The notes under the pieces: model-generated | Told to the model about the DNA's origin: nothing | Database searches by the model: none | What the model saw: only the letters and a program-made list of their open reading frames with translations | Position numbers and translations under genes: made by a program | Shown: in pieces, positions 31,300 through 40,593 of the stretch | Position numbering within the stretch: position 1 is the stretch's first letter | How the letters are laid out: each line of letters begins with the position of its first letter | Assembly: GCA_020428815.1 (NCBI GenBank) | Contig: JAGQMC010000028.1 | Coordinates: 1-47,880 of the forward strand | DNA from: Candidatus Kaiserbacteria bacterium | Lineage (GTDB): Bacteria > Patescibacteriota > Minisyncoccia > Phycocordibacterales > UBA918 | DNA length: 47,880 nucleotides | Reading direction: 5' to 3'

Positions 31300-33102
31300 T
31301 TACGCCAAGGCGTTAATTTCCGACCGAACTTGGTCTTGGAATTTCTGATAATCTTCTTTCTTCCACTCTAGTTCATCCTTCAAAGTCGCTACTTTTCCTA
31401 AAGTTTCTATAGCAGTGAAAGAGCTGAATTCAAAATCAGATTTTACCACCACTTCTCGTCCTACCTCAAAGAAGGTGACGATTGATTTTAGGATTCCGTA
31501 TTGTCGTTCTAGCGGAGTATATGCATCATCCTTATCGAAAGCATCTTGAAATAGGAAGTCCTCTCGAATCATTCGTGCCACCTCCAGTACTAGCCGGTCG
31601 CCATTACTTAATGACTCCATACCTACGAGACGAACAATTTCCATTAGCTTTGATTCTTTTTCTAGTAGACTCATCGCCGTCTTACGAACCTCAGCATAGT
31701 CTGACGCTACTTCTTTCGCCCAGAAACCTTCGAAGTTTGGTGCGTATAGCGAGTATGAAGTTAACCAGTTAATTGATGGGAAGTGCTTCTTATATGCCAA
31801 GTCTGAGTCTAGCGACCAGAAAGTTTTAGTTACACGTAGAGTTGCTTGTGATACCGGCTCTGAGAGGTCTCCACCTGGAGGCGACACTGCACCGATAACA
31901 GTAAGTGACCCAGTTCGGTCATCACTACCTAGGGTCTTTACAATACCCGCTCGTTCGTAGAATTCAGCCGTCTTTGATGACAGGTAGGCTGGATAACCTT
32001 CCTCTCCCGGCATTTCTTCTAGACGTCCTGAGATTTCACGCATCGCCTCAGCCCACCTGGAAGTTGAATCCGCCATCAGCGCTACGTTGTAGCCCATGTC
32101 ACGGTAGTACTCTGCAATAGTGATTCCGGTGTAAACAGAAGCTTCACGTGCTGCTACTGGCATGTTTGAGGTGTTGGCAATAAGAATAGTTCGCTTCATG
32201 AGTGGTTCGCCAGTGTTTGGATCGATAAGGTGCGGGAACTCATCAAGTACTTCGGTCATTTCGTTTCCTCGTTCCCCACATCCGATATAGACGATAATTT
32301 CCGCGTCACAGTACTTAGCGATTGACTGCTGAGTCACAGTCTTGCCTGCCCCAAATGGTCCAGGGATACAACCGGCTCCACCCTTAGCAATTGGGAAGAA
32401 AGTGTCGATTGATCGACCACCAGTACGTAGGGGTTCACTTGGGAAAATCTTACGATTCTTCGGACGAGCCGCTCGAATTGGCCAGTACTGGAGCATTTGC
32501 AGAGCTTCTTTTTCTCCATCAGCAGTTTCAAGAATTATCACATCTTCGGTTACAGTAAATTCACCACTCTCGACAGCAGTAACCTTTCCTCCTTTACTTG
32601 GAGGCACCATGACTTTGTGGGTAATCACAGAAGTTTCTTCCACTTCGCCGATTACATCACCTTCTTTTACTTCGTCGCCCACCTTTACTGTTGGCTTGAA
32701 GTTCCACTTCTTAGTCATATCGATAGCCTCTGCTTCGATACCACGCTTGATGAAGCAGTTCCCTGCTGCCTCCTCAATCTTCATGAGTGGTCGCTGGATA
32801 CCATCGTAAATTGACTGAAGTAGTCCTGGCGCTAGCGCAGCCGACATAGTTCGTCCAGTTCGATACACTGGATCACCTGGCCCAATACCAGCGGTTTCCT
32901 CATATACCTGAATCGCGGCTACGTCACCGTGCAATTCAATGATTTCACCCATCAATTTTTCTTCTGATACCTTAACCACCTCATAGAGCTTAGCTTCACT
33001 CATACCGTGTGCTCGCACTAGTGGTCCAGTCACTCGATCAATCACACCTCCTGGGATGTCGGTGCTTTCAGTCTTGACTGTTGTTTTCTCTGTATTAGTC
33101 AT
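31300..33102 (-). CDS. atpA: V-type ATP synthase subunit A (catalytic)
   Basis: 600 residues. P-loop GPFGAGKT at residues 248-255, the bulge domain (about 125-215) that marks V/A-type A subunits, and [37 protein letters not shown] and [16 protein letters not shown]. Hydrolyses or makes ATP with B. The 138-nt gap to the upstream F gene carries a long hairpin. Confidence 0.97.
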   Translation of the reverse strand: MTNTEKTTVKTESTDIPGGVIDRVTGPLVRAHGMSEAKLYEVVKVSEEKLMGEIIELHGDVAAIQVYEETAGIGPGDPVYRTGRTMSAALAPGLLQSIYDGIQRPLMKIEEAAGNCFIKRGIEAEAIDMTKKWNFKPTVKVGDEVKEGDVIGEVEETSVITHKVMVPPSKGGKVTAVESGEFTVTEDVIILETADGEKEALQMLQYWPIRAARPKNRKIFPSEPLRTGGRSIDTFFPIAKGGAGCIPGPFGAGKTVTQQSIAKYCDAEIIVYIGCGERGNEMTEVLDEFPHLIDPNTGEPLMKRTILIANTSNMPVAAREASVYTGITIAEYYRDMGYNVALMADSTSRWAEAMREISGRLEEMPGEEGYPAYLSSKTAEFYERAGIVKTLGSDDRTGSLTVIGAVSPPGGDLSEPVSQATLRVTKTFWSLDSDLAYKKHFPSINWLTSYSLYAPNFEGFWAKEVASDYAEVRKTAMSLLEKESKLMEIVRLVGMESLSNGDRLVLEVARMIREDFLFQDAFDKDDAYTPLERQYGILKSIVTFFEVGREVVVKSDFEFSSFTAIETLGKVATLKDELEWKKEDYQKFQDQVRSEINALA

Positions 33103-33172
33103 GGTTTCTAAATTTGTAATATTTTGTTTCTAATTAATTAATTTGAATCACTGCTGATGATTCTTTATGTCT

Positions 33173-33226
33173 CTCGGAGACTGTATTCGAGCAACCAATC
33201 TGATTTCCCGAATACAATCTCCCGAG
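33173..33226 (-). other. Intercistronic hairpin before atpA
   Basis: Arms 33173-33189 and 33209-33226 (CTCGGAGACTGTATTCG with its near-complement) pair except for one bulge and one mismatch, 70 nt before the atpA start. It could protect the downstream A-B-D mRNA or attenuate; there is no T-run. Confidence 0.7.
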
Positions 33227-33240
33227 TTTGCTTCAATGAA

Positions 33241-33603
33241 TTAAATCACTGATGCCCCAATAGCTTTTTCTGCTAAACTTCGTAATCGTTCGACAGCAAA
33301 GCCACTGCTCCCCTCTGTGCCAGGCAACAATACTACTGCTGGCAAAGGTCCATCTACCACTTTGGCGTATTCATGTTGATCTACCAACGACACGAGATCT
33401 TCAATCACACAAACTACTGCGTACTTAGCACCGGAATCTGGATTAAGAGTATGTTCTTTAATCTTTTTCAACTGGGTCAGAGCCTCGTCGGCGGTAGACG
33501 CTGGGAAGGAATCAACTCCCAACGCTTTAAAACCTGACACCGTATCTTCGGGGCCTACAATGGCAATTTTGTACTCACTACTTTTTTTGTTATTCGTTGA
33601 CAT
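33241..33603 (-). CDS. atpF: V-type ATP synthase subunit F
   Basis: 120 residues, larger than the usual 100-110. Contains YKIAIVGPEDTVSGFKALGVDSF, ending with the LPAVVLLPG strand and RLRSLAEKAIGASVI, matching the Rossmann-like regulatory subunit F. Overlaps the end of atpC by 14 nt. Confidence 0.88.
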   Translation of the reverse strand: MSTNNKKSSEYKIAIVGPEDTVSGFKALGVDSFPASTADEALTQLKKIKEHTLNPDSGAKYAVVCVIEDLVSLVDQHEYAKVVDGPLPAVVLLPGTEGSSGFAVERLRSLAEKAIGASVI

Positions 33604-34576
33604 AGGCCATTCTTAAGTTAGCTCGGATTGCCGACTCTTTCTTTCCGCTGTTTATTCCCACCACAATATTTCGGATATTAGCAGCAGCCTGTCGGCACTT
33701 GAGGTAATACAATACTAATGAAGCTGAAGTGAACATGCCATAACTAGCTTCTTTAGTGAAGATAATCATGTACTCTCCACTACGCGCATCAAGGCTAGTG
33801 GTGTTACCAGTCTTTTGATAATACTCGATGGCCTCTTTCCAGTAGTCAGCTCCGCCAAATTGCGCAAAAGTAGCCAAGGTTGTTTCTTCAGTTTCCAATT
33901 TATCTTCGGCAATAGTACCGCCAGCTACAAAAGCTGGTTTGAAATTAAACGACTCATTCTTAAGGACACGCAGTCGAGCCTTAAGATTATTTAAGTCGAT
34001 TAAAGTTTGCAGGTAAGACCTCATAAATGAATCACCTACTCGGTCAGTAATATGAAGAGAAGTCCGGTAATACAATTCGTCTAAGATGCCATCTACTTTA
34101 TCAATCTCTCCCGCTGCTACTGATTGTATAGCTTGATCGTATGATTGCTGCCAGTCTGGCTGCAAGGAACTGAGGGTGCCATTTTGAGCATTGTTATATA
34201 AATACTCACAGTCATAAACTCCTCGTTCTGACATCAGAGACTTACATTCCTCAAAGGTTAATTCTTTAGCTGAAGCTTTCGCTAACACGCGTAGATTATG
34301 AATATCATACTGAATCCACAATACTCTAAACATGTCACCTTCAGGTGCAATCCGATGAATTAGTCGTTTGGCGTCTATTAAAGTCTTCTCCACCGCTAGC
34401 TCAAAGTTCTCACCTGGAACCTGAACAATGTATGGAGCTAGATAGGTTTCCTTAAGAGCAGACCGCAAATCTTCCCCGGGATCAGCCACCAACAAACGTT
34501 CAATATCCGTCTTACTAAGTAAGTATTCAGATAGCGTGTTGACTCTTGATACACTGTAGATATATGAAGTCTGCAT
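33590..34576 (-). CDS. atpC: V-type ATP synthase subunit C
   Basis: 328 residues, all helical as expected of the funnel-shaped subunit C/d that joins the central stalk to the K ring. SYIYSVSRVNTLSEYLLS and the FRVLWIQYDIHNLRVLAKA segment are typical; assignment rests on these and on position between E and F. Confidence 0.9.
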   Translation of the reverse strand: MQTSYIYSVSRVNTLSEYLLSKTDIERLLVADPGEDLRSALKETYLAPYIVQVPGENFELAVEKTLIDAKRLIHRIAPEGDMFRVLWIQYDIHNLRVLAKASAKELTFEECKSLMSERGVYDCEYLYNNAQNGTLSSLQPDWQQSYDQAIQSVAAGEIDKVDGILDELYYRTSLHITDRVGDSFMRSYLQTLIDLNNLKARLRVLKNESFNFKPAFVAGGTIAEDKLETEETTLATFAQFGGADYWKEAIEYYQKTGNTTSLDARSGEYMIIFTKEASYGMFTSASLVLYYLKCRQAAANIRNIVVGINSGKKESAIRANLRMAYVNE

Positions 34577-34580
34577 ATTT

Positions 34581-35150
34581 TTAAGACTCTACTTTATTAA
34601 CTACCACCATTTCTAATTCAGCTCGTTTTTCACTCATGATTCGATTGAGAGTAACATCGTACACACCATCCTTGGCCCGTACCACTAGACCTGCTTTAAT
34701 AGCAGAATCTGCCTTTACTTCCCCTCCCAATCCTGCTTCTTTGATGATTTTGGTAGTTTCATCTACCCGCTTAGTTGGAGCATGTACGTGCTCTACTTCA
34801 GTGTCAGATGGGACAATCTCCTTTACATACTTCACAAAGAATGACACATAAGCATCAGCGTCTTGCCCAGCCAAATCTTCTGTAACTGAATCAAACACGG
34901 CGTTGATTTGTTTTCGCTTGGCAGTTTGCACGGCAATGTTACCGTTTTGTTTAGCTTTTGAAACTGCCACCAACTCCATCTGAGCCTTTTTCTTCTCTAG
35001 ATTGACGGTATGAGTTTCTGAAAGCTTAGCTACTTCAGCCTCAATCCCACTTTGGATTGCAGAAATCTCAGCCGCTCCAGCCGCTTTTATTTCTTCCACC
35101 GCTTGCGCGGCGTCATTTTTGATTTTTTCAATCAGGGTGTTTTGAGACAT
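34581..35150 (-). CDS. atpE: V-type ATP synthase subunit E (peripheral stalk)
   Basis: 189 residues. A long Ala/Glu/Lys coiled-coil N-terminus (NDAAQAVEEIKAAGAAEIS) and a globular C-terminal end with the GLVVRAKDGVYDVTLNRIM segment. Pairs with subunit H/G. Confidence 0.9.
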   Translation of the reverse strand: MSQNTLIEKIKNDAAQAVEEIKAAGAAEISAIQSGIEAEVAKLSETHTVNLEKKKAQMELVAVSKAKQNGNIAVQTAKRKQINAVFDSVTEDLAGQDADAYVSFFVKYVKEIVPSDTEVEHVHAPTKRVDETTKIIKEAGLGGEVKADSAIKAGLVVRAKDGVYDVTLNRIMSEKRAELEMVVVNKVES

Positions 35151-35171
35151 GTTAAGTAATTTTTAATTGAT

Positions 35172-35654
<483 letters not shown>

Positions 35655-35685
35655 TTATGATTTATTTCTAAAATTTAGACTTCGG

Positions 35686-35739
35686 TCGAAGCCTGTCTTA
35701 AGCTCGTTTGAATTTAACTGGGCTTAAGACAGACTTCGA
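35686..35739 (-). other. Intercistronic hairpin between atpI and atpK
   Basis: TCGAAGCCTGTCTTAAGC (35686-35703) pairs with 35722-35739 over 18 positions with one non-Watson-Crick pair; about 38 nt separate it from the atpK ATG. Confidence 0.8.
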
Positions 35740-35746
35740 ACTACTA

Positions 35747-37699
35747 CTAATCTTCCTTAACTACAATATGTTTTTCAGTTCTACTTAGCGGTGAAAACTC
35801 TCGACCAGTTCCCATCACAAACTTGCCGAAAAACTCCACGAACTGTAGACGAGCACTGTGAATGAAAGCTCCCAGTGTATTAACTGCCAAATTGAATAAG
35901 TGTCCAATTAACAAGATAATCCCAGCCAAGATATACCCCACATAAGGTGTGCCCACCACCATGCCAGCAATTAGATTGACCGCAAATGCTAGCGCAGTAG
36001 TTGCTAGGCCTAAAGCCAGTAGACGCGAGTACGACAGAATGTCTGAGAAGTATCCGATACTGTCATACAAGCGAGCAGCTGAAGACATAATCTTGCTGAA
36101 GAACCCGCCTTCTCCTCGATAAAAACCAGATATAGCAACCATGGCTACCCCAACGTAAATCAAATTAACAATCGTGACCATAGGCCAGACTGCCACATAA
36201 CCAATTGAGGTTAATAAAGCAAAGATAGCCATACAGAAAGTGAAGAACCACGGACCTTGTTCGATAATTCCACTAACTAAACGACCATTTTTATATTCAC
36301 TATAAATTTTCAACAGCATACCGACCATGACTTGGAAGACTCCCAGCGATAAGGCCAGATAGAAGACCGGCAAAGGATTTCCAATTGGATCAAATTTTTG
36401 AATTGCCTTGAGAGATTCTGGTAATAGTTCAGGATTAATTCCAAGATAACCGGCAAATAAAGCACCAACCAATACTGTAGCCAGACCAACAAAGAAAAGT
36501 AATTTAGCAAACACTTTAGTGGCATCAGACACCTTAAACAGCGTAATTACTATCGCTGACACAATCATTAAAAATAGACCATAACCAACATCGGTCAATG
36601 ACAATCCAAAAAATAGGAAAAAGAAACCAGCCAAGAACGGTGTTGGGTCCAAATCAGTGTGTCCAGGCATACCGTACAGTCGAGTCACAGCCTCAAACGG
36701 TTTAATCATTGCACCATTCTCAATCTCTACTGGCGGCTCTTCGCCTTCTGTTAGTTCCAACTCTGAAAAGACAGCGGCCAACCCCTGCTCTTCAATCTCA
36801 GCTTCAATCACCGCTCGTTTATTCTGATTAAGCCAGCCATCAAACATCACTGTGTATTCAGTAGCAGCAGCTTCAGCAATCACTTCAGAACGTTCCTTCA
36901 GCCAAGAAAGAATTTCGCCAGTAATTTGCAACTGCTCGATGTGAGTGTGAGCAAAGTGTTCAGCTTGATCGTGCAGTAAAGCTAACTCGCCTTTTGCTTT
37001 GGCTAACTGCTCAGACACAGCTGCAAATTCAACTTCTGGTGTTTCTTTACCAACCGGCGGCGTCACCACTTCTAAATCTAGAGCATTTAACACCGACTCA
37101 ACCGCAACATCATGCGGGACTGTGAGTGCAAGATGATCTACTCCAATGACTGTAGTACAAAAGTCAATCTGGGCCTCAACCATAGCTTCTGATACCAACG
37201 TATCGAGCGGTGTGTCGACAGCTTGGTTTTTACGTTCTAATAGCAGAGTTTTGGTTTTTTCAGTTTTAAAATCAGCTAGTCGAATTGGTAGACTTAGCCA
37301 AACTTTCAATAGAGCGTGCTGTTCTTCAAGTTGACGTAATTTTTCGTTTACTTCAGCAAATTCAACCTGTAGTCTTTCAAAATCTTCTACTAGAGGATAG
37401 ACCACATCCATGTTGGCCTTCTTTTGTAAGAGCTCCTTTTCAGTTAACTCAGTTCTAGTACCTTCTCTTAATGACTGCCACAAACCCTTCTTTGGCACAT
37501 ACGGACGCAAAAACTGCACTGCATGCAATACGCGTGGATGTAAGTCAGCATGAGGAAAATCTAAAGAGGGTTCAATTAGTTCTGATGCATCAGTTGGTGT
37601 AAATTCAATCGCCCCAGCTTTTTGAATAATAGAAAGAGTCTGATTTACATCAGGACCATAAACAGACAATCGGACTTTTTGCATTGGAACAACTGACAT
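35747..37699 (-). CDS. atpI: V-type ATP synthase subunit I
   Basis: 650 residues. The N-terminal half is cytoplasmic and coiled-coil-rich; from about residue 350 there are seven or eight membrane helices (LAGFFFLFFGLSLTDVGYG and later). Holds the stator half channel; the conserved GLALTT- and LAGIILLIGHLFNLAVNTL-type helices carry the ion-channel Arg region. Follows subunit H by 9 nt. Confidence 0.95.
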   Translation of the reverse strand: MSVVPMQKVRLSVYGPDVNQTLSIIQKAGAIEFTPTDASELIEPSLDFPHADLHPRVLHAVQFLRPYVPKKGLWQSLREGTRTELTEKELLQKKANMDVVYPLVEDFERLQVEFAEVNEKLRQLEEQHALLKVWLSLPIRLADFKTEKTKTLLLERKNQAVDTPLDTLVSEAMVEAQIDFCTTVIGVDHLALTVPHDVAVESVLNALDLEVVTPPVGKETPEVEFAAVSEQLAKAKGELALLHDQAEHFAHTHIEQLQITGEILSWLKERSEVIAEAAATEYTVMFDGWLNQNKRAVIEAEIEEQGLAAVFSELELTEGEEPPVEIENGAMIKPFEAVTRLYGMPGHTDLDPTPFLAGFFFLFFGLSLTDVGYGLFLMIVSAIVITLFKVSDATKVFAKLLFFVGLATVLVGALFAGYLGINPELLPESLKAIQKFDPIGNPLPVFYLALSLGVFQVMVGMLLKIYSEYKNGRLVSGIIEQGPWFFTFCMAIFALLTSIGYVAVWPMVTIVNLIYVGVAMVAISGFYRGEGGFFSKIMSSAARLYDSIGYFSDILSYSRLLALGLATTALAFAVNLIAGMVVGTPYVGYILAGIILLIGHLFNLAVNTLGAFIHSARLQFVEFFGKFVMGTGREFSPLSRTEKHIVVKED

Positions 37700-37708
37700 A
37701 CTCTCTTT

Positions 37709-38014
37709 CTAGCTTACAAAACTATCCCTAATCTCTTTTTTCAAATTATCTGCGGCGGCGGCAAACTTTTCTTCTATTTTCGCAACCTTGACCTTTGTTT
37801 CAGCCTCGATCTTATCGGTAACTTCTTTAAGACTTGATTTATGTGCTGAAATAACAGCGTTTTCCGCTTCACTTAGTTTAATTACTTCCTCTTCAATCTT
37901 CGACTTGCGCTCCCCTCTTGCCTTAGATACAAGTTCAGCCATCTCAGCCTTAGCTGTTTCTATCGATTGCAAAGCCTCTTTTTCAGCAGTTAAAATATCA
38001 TTAAAAGCGGTCAT
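37709..38014 (-). CDS. atpH: V-type ATP synthase subunit H/G-like (peripheral stalk)
   Basis: 101 residues, almost all one Ala/Glu/Lys helix (SKARGERKSKIEEEVIKL), the size and composition of archaeal AhaH. Assignment rests on composition and on its place first in an H-I-K-E-C-F-A-B-D operon. Confidence 0.8.
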   Translation of the reverse strand: MTAFNDILTAEKEALQSIETAKAEMAELVSKARGERKSKIEEEVIKLSEAENAVISAHKSSLKEVTDKIEAETKVKVAKIEEKFAAAADNLKKEIRDSFVS

Positions 38015-38028
38015 AAAAAATAAAAAAC

Positions 38029-38045
38029 GTTTAAAAAGTTTAAAC
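38029..38045 (-). other. AT hairpin followed by T-run just before the V-ATPase start
   Basis: GTTTAAA / TTTAAAC with a 3-nt loop, then GTTTTTTATTTTTT ending at the ATG at 38014. It looks like a weak intrinsic terminator placed right before the first gene, so it could be a switchable element. Confidence 0.45.
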
Positions 38046-38065
38046 TAATCTCAAGTCTTGGAGGA

Positions 38066-38124
38066 GGTGTTAGGCACGGTATCCAAATCCTTGGCAAACG
38101 CGTCTGCGGTCTTACCCGTGCACC
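38066..38124 (-). promoter_or_regulatory. Structured leader RNA of the V-ATPase operon
   Basis: GGTGCACGGGTA (38113-38124, minus strand) pairs with TACCGTGCCTAACACC (38066-38081) allowing a bulge, enclosing two small hairpins (GCAGA/TTTGC and CCAA/TTGG). It lies just inside the predicted transcript start and ahead of the AT hairpin at 38029-38045. Possible riboswitch or attenuator; the family is not identified. Confidence 0.5.
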
Positions 38125-38135
38125 TTTGCGACTGC

Positions 38136-38163
38136 ATACTACTACTTTAATATGTGTCGTCAA
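38136..38163 (-). promoter_or_regulatory. Predicted promoter of the V-ATPase operon
   Basis: Minus strand TTGACG (38158-38163), 16-nt spacer, TAGTAT (38136-38141). It predicts a leader of about 115 nt. Confidence 0.6.
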
Positions 38164-38237
38164 GTGGATAGGCTGGATAATAGGATAAAAATTTAAAGCG
38201 TCAAACATATCTAAAGCATTTAGATAAGACGGGGCAC

Positions 38238-38264
38238 AGCTGCCTAGAGTAGACCTAGGTAGCT
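38238..38264. repeat. Imperfect CCTAG palindrome upstream of the V-ATPase promoter
   Basis: AGCTGCCTAG (38238-38247) and CTAGGTAGCT (38255-38264) pair with one mismatch. The same CCTAGG/GCCTAG words recur at the atpB stop (29852-29883). Otherwise the 38170-38280 stretch holds nothing I can identify. Confidence 0.5.
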
Positions 38265-38284
38265 AGACATTTCAGAGTTTTGTA

Positions 38285-38317
38285 CAAAAACGGTCACTTC
38301 GGGGTAGAAGCGACCGT
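38285..38317 (-). terminator. Intrinsic terminator of the small gene 38339-38611
   Basis: ACGGTCACTTC (38290-38300) pairs with GAAGCGACCGT (38307-38317) with one mismatch; on the minus strand TTTTTG follows. Confidence 0.75.
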
Positions 38318-38338
38318 CACTTATATACTAATCAGTTG

Positions 38339-38611
38339 TTATTGCCCTGAATCCCAAATCACACTCTCGGTGTTGCAGCAAAATCTACCTAACCTACCCT
38401 GGTCATTCTTAACCACACCTCGAGCACTTATTTCAAAGTATGACTCTGGCAGGAGTGGATTTAGCTCATCTGTATCTACACAGATTACATTCCAACCCAT
38501 TCTTGTCATACTGACCCGCACCTCCACGGCCCAATATGGACCGTCTATATGCAAAGCGTTCAGATACTTTGTAGTTATTCTTTGCAAATTAACATCAGAC
38601 TTGATGGACAC
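38339..38611 (-). CDS. Small hypothetical protein
   Basis: 90 residues, unrecognised, starting at GTG 38611 with AGGGGAAG about 5 nt upstream. It is mixed alpha/beta (WAVEVRVSMTRMGWNVICVD) with no membrane segment. Its length, composition and strand content recall the 78-residue protein at 40711, but I see no convincing sequence match. It has its own terminator. Confidence 0.65.
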   Translation of the reverse strand: MSIKSDVNLQRITTKYLNALHIDGPYWAVEVRVSMTRMGWNVICVDTDELNPLLPESYFEISARGVVKNDQGRLGRFCCNTESVIWDSGQ

Positions 38612-38737
38612 AAAACTTCCCCTTTTGTATGAACTATTTTACCAACCTCGAACAGTGTCGAGCCCGTCGACATACTAGCACTATTATTTTAATACACAAC
38701 TAATTTTCTACCCCTGACAACTTGCTATAATTAACTT

Positions 38738-38821
38738 ATGAAATATATCTTACTAGCTATTGGGGGTTTTATACTTTTAGCAATGGTAAACAAATTTTTG
38801 GGTGGCACTCCGTGGGGCTAG
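38738..38821 (+). CDS. 27-residue predicted membrane peptide
   Basis: A reading frame too short for most gene finders: MKYILLAIGGFILLAMVNKFLG and a GTPWG end. One hydrophobic helix. A perfect TATAAT (38726-38731) stands 6 nt before the ATG, the same design as five other genes here, and a hairpin follows. Could be a small regulator of a membrane complex, or a toxin-like peptide. Confidence 0.45.
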   Translation: MKYILLAIGGFILLAMVNKFLGGTPWG

Positions 38822-38826
38822 GCACC

Positions 38827-38860
38827 GCATTAATTCCCGCACTAGTGCGTGAATTAATGC
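38827..38860. repeat. Perfect hairpin between convergent genes
   Basis: GCATTAATTC / GAATTAATGC arms with an inner GCAC/GTGC pair. Without a T-run; may still act as a terminator for the DUF393 gene and the small peptide gene. Confidence 0.65.
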
Positions 38861-38873
38861 TGTCATTCATATT

Positions 38874-39218
38874 TTAAAGTCTAATACGACTTCTGTTGTT
38901 AGCTATTTTGCGATAAGTCCATTCCCCCAACCTTTTCATAAACCTCGGCTTACTTAAAGGTACCAACCATTTTAAAATTACTGAACATTTAGCCACTTCT
39001 ACCCCAGCCGCAAATGTTGTGAAATGTCTTCCTGTCCCATTTTCGACCACCCAGGAGTCTTTTTCCTGCATTATTCGGTAAATATGAGAAATATCTTGCG
39101 CTGGTCGCACTTCGCTGGTACGTACTCTAAAATACTTAACAATCAATTCCACCGAACGCTTACAAAAACCACAATCACCATCGTAATAGATTGAAACTTT
39201 AGAATACTTGTCTTTCAT
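38874..39218 (-). CDS. DUF393 (DCC family) thiol-disulfide protein
   Basis: 114 residues starting VSIYYDGDCGFCKRSVELI, the DCC motif with a CGFC redox pair at about residues 16-19. The family occurs in bacteria and plastids and is thought to act on disulfides. Uncharacterised in detail. Confidence 0.9.
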   Translation of the reverse strand: MKDKYSKVSIYYDGDCGFCKRSVELIVKYFRVRTSEVRPAQDISHIYRIMQEKDSWVVENGTGRHFTTFAAGVEVAKCSVILKWLVPLSKPRFMKRLGEWTYRKIANNRSRIRL

Positions 39219-39268
39219 GCCAAATTCTATAATATACTGTCACCAAAGTAGCAGTTGGAGCGTTCTAG

Positions 39269-39296
39269 GAATCTGCGCTAGGAGAGGCGCAGATTC
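39269..39296. repeat. Hairpin upstream of truB
   Basis: GAATCTGCGC / GCGCAGATTC perfect 10-bp arms, loop of 8. It is in the 135-nt gap between the DUF393 gene and truB and not followed by T. Confidence 0.7.
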
Positions 39297-39353
39297 AGAA
39301 CTAAATTCATAATAATCGCTACGCTCATTTATTCATTCATCATACTCTCTCGT

Positions 39354-40196
39354 ATGTTCAAGTATATCACTCTCGAAAAAAAAGTTGGTCAAACTCCCCT
39401 GTCTTGCGCAGAGGCTTACCGAACTTTGCACCCTGAACTAGCAGGAGTACCGATGGCTTACGCCGGTCGTCTAGACCCAATGGCTTCAGGGAAACTTTTA
39501 GTACTTCTAGGCGATGAGTGCAAACACCAGGCGAACTACCATGGATTAGATAAAGAATATGAATTTTCAGTCCTACTAGGAATTGAATCTGACTCGCAGG
39601 ATGTGATGGGTAGATTATCTGTATACAAGGGCGACGGAAATCAACTTTCTGAGAGACTAAGACTCGGGCAAGCGCCCCAGAGCGGTCTTGAAGAAAGTTT
39701 GACTTCCGTCGCCCAAGACTTCATCGGCAAAATCGAACTTCCTTATCCAATTTTCTCAAGCAAGACTGTCCAAGGTAAGCCGCTTCACACTTGGACAATG
39801 GAAGGTCGCTTGAACGAAATTGATATACCCACCAAAGAATCAGAAATTTTTGAACTTGAGTTTACTAAACTAGAAACCATTGAACGTAATGATATGGTCA
39901 AGCAAGCACTGGAGAAAGTAAACTCAGTTCCACCAGTCACTGAACTACGCAAGGCGCTTGGTAATGACTTCCGTCGCGTCGATGTACGTAAGGATTGGGA
40001 CCAGATTTTAAACGACAATTCACTACCAAACGAATACCAAATCGCCCACTTCCGCTGTGTCGCCTCATCCGGCACCTACATGCGTACCTTAGCGCAAGCT
40101 ATCGCCAAGAAACTAGGTACGACCGGTCTCGCTTGGCACATCCACCGCACCAAAATCGGTAAATTTTCTAATGGTTCTTGGGTGAAACTATTCTGA
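39354..40196 (+). CDS. truB: tRNA pseudouridine55 synthase with an inserted segment
   Basis: 280 residues. GRLDPMASGKLLVLLGDECK holds the catalytic Asp (LDP), and LPYPIFSSKTVQGKPLHTW and SSGTYMRTLAQAIAKKLG are the other conserved blocks. It makes pseudouridine 55 in the T-loop of tRNAs. Between ESDSQDVMGRL and IGKIELPYP the protein has about 30 residues (KGDGNQLSERLRLGQAPQS and on), about 10-15 more than the family norm. This part is encoded by the 86-nt inverted repeat at 39629-39714. A CATACT box lies 7 nt before the ATG. Confidence 0.95.
   Translation: MFKYITLEKKVGQTPLSCAEAYRTLHPELAGVPMAYAGRLDPMASGKLLVLLGDECKHQANYHGLDKEYEFSVLLGIESDSQDVMGRLSVYKGDGNQLSERLRLGQAPQSGLEESLTSVAQDFIGKIELPYPIFSSKTVQGKPLHTWTMEGRLNEIDIPTKESEIFELEFTKLETIERNDMVKQALEKVNSVPPVTELRKALGNDFRRVDVRKDWDQILNDNSLPNEYQIAHFRCVASSGTYMRTLAQAIAKKLGTTGLAWHIHRTKIGKFSNGSWVKLF
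39629..39714. repeat. 86-nt near-perfect inverted repeat inside truB
   Basis: The outer arms GGGCGACGGAA / TTCCGTCGCCC are perfect over 11 bp. Inside, TCAA, CTTTCT and AGAC on the left pair with TTGA, AGAAAG and GTCT on the right, leaving short internal loops. The whole element is in frame and translated. Confidence 0.85.
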
Positions 40197-40303
40197 AGCC
40201 CGCTATCCACAAACATAAAATTATTTTTTGTGTTATAAAGAGCGCGCGCAACAGCAACATATTTGTTATTGGTGCGCAAAGTAACTACCATTAGGAGGTA
40301 AAA

Positions 40304-40513
40304 ATGTACATTGTAGGTTTGTTGTGTTTCTTCATTGGTATGTTCGGTGAGATATACAACCACGACGGCGGTAGCAATAGTCGACTATATAACCCAAGTC
40401 ACAACCAAAGTGACACGACTCTGCCACGACTGCCTCGTTGGGCCGATATACCCTTAGTTTCATTACTTGTAACCGGTCTGATCATAGTCACAGCTGTCAG
40501 ACTGGTACAGTAG
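40304..40513 (+). CDS. Small membrane protein, two helices
   Basis: 69 residues: hydrophobic N-terminus (YIVGLLCFFIGMFGEIY), an Asn/Ser/His-rich exposed middle (GGSNSRLYNPSHNQSD) and a C-terminal helix (IPLVSLLVTGLIIVTAV). A strong TAGGAGG lies 5 nt before the ATG. Unrecognised. Confidence 0.75.
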   Translation: MYIVGLLCFFIGMFGEIYNHDGGSNSRLYNPSHNQSDTTLPRLPRWADIPLVSLLVTGLIIVTAVRLVQ

Positions 40514-40593
40514 CAACCATCTTCCCATAAGAATAACTTCTGCTTTCTCTGAAAGCTAGGGGCTAAATAACACATAACCTAGTAGTTCCAGCC

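Noticed and set aside
38066-38124. tRNA-like gene in the V-ATPase leader
   Set aside because: I tried to fold it as a tRNA because of its length and stems, but there is no TTCGA T-loop, no acceptor pair of 7 bp and no sensible anticodon arm.
38011-38208. 65-residue minus-strand frame in the V-ATPase leader
   Set aside because: It overlaps the predicted promoter and the structured leader, and ends inside the start of the first gene.
38280-38678. 132-residue plus-strand frame opposite the gene at 38339-38611
   Set aside because: It spans the terminator of the minus gene and has no start signals; the minus frame has Shine-Dalgarno and terminator.
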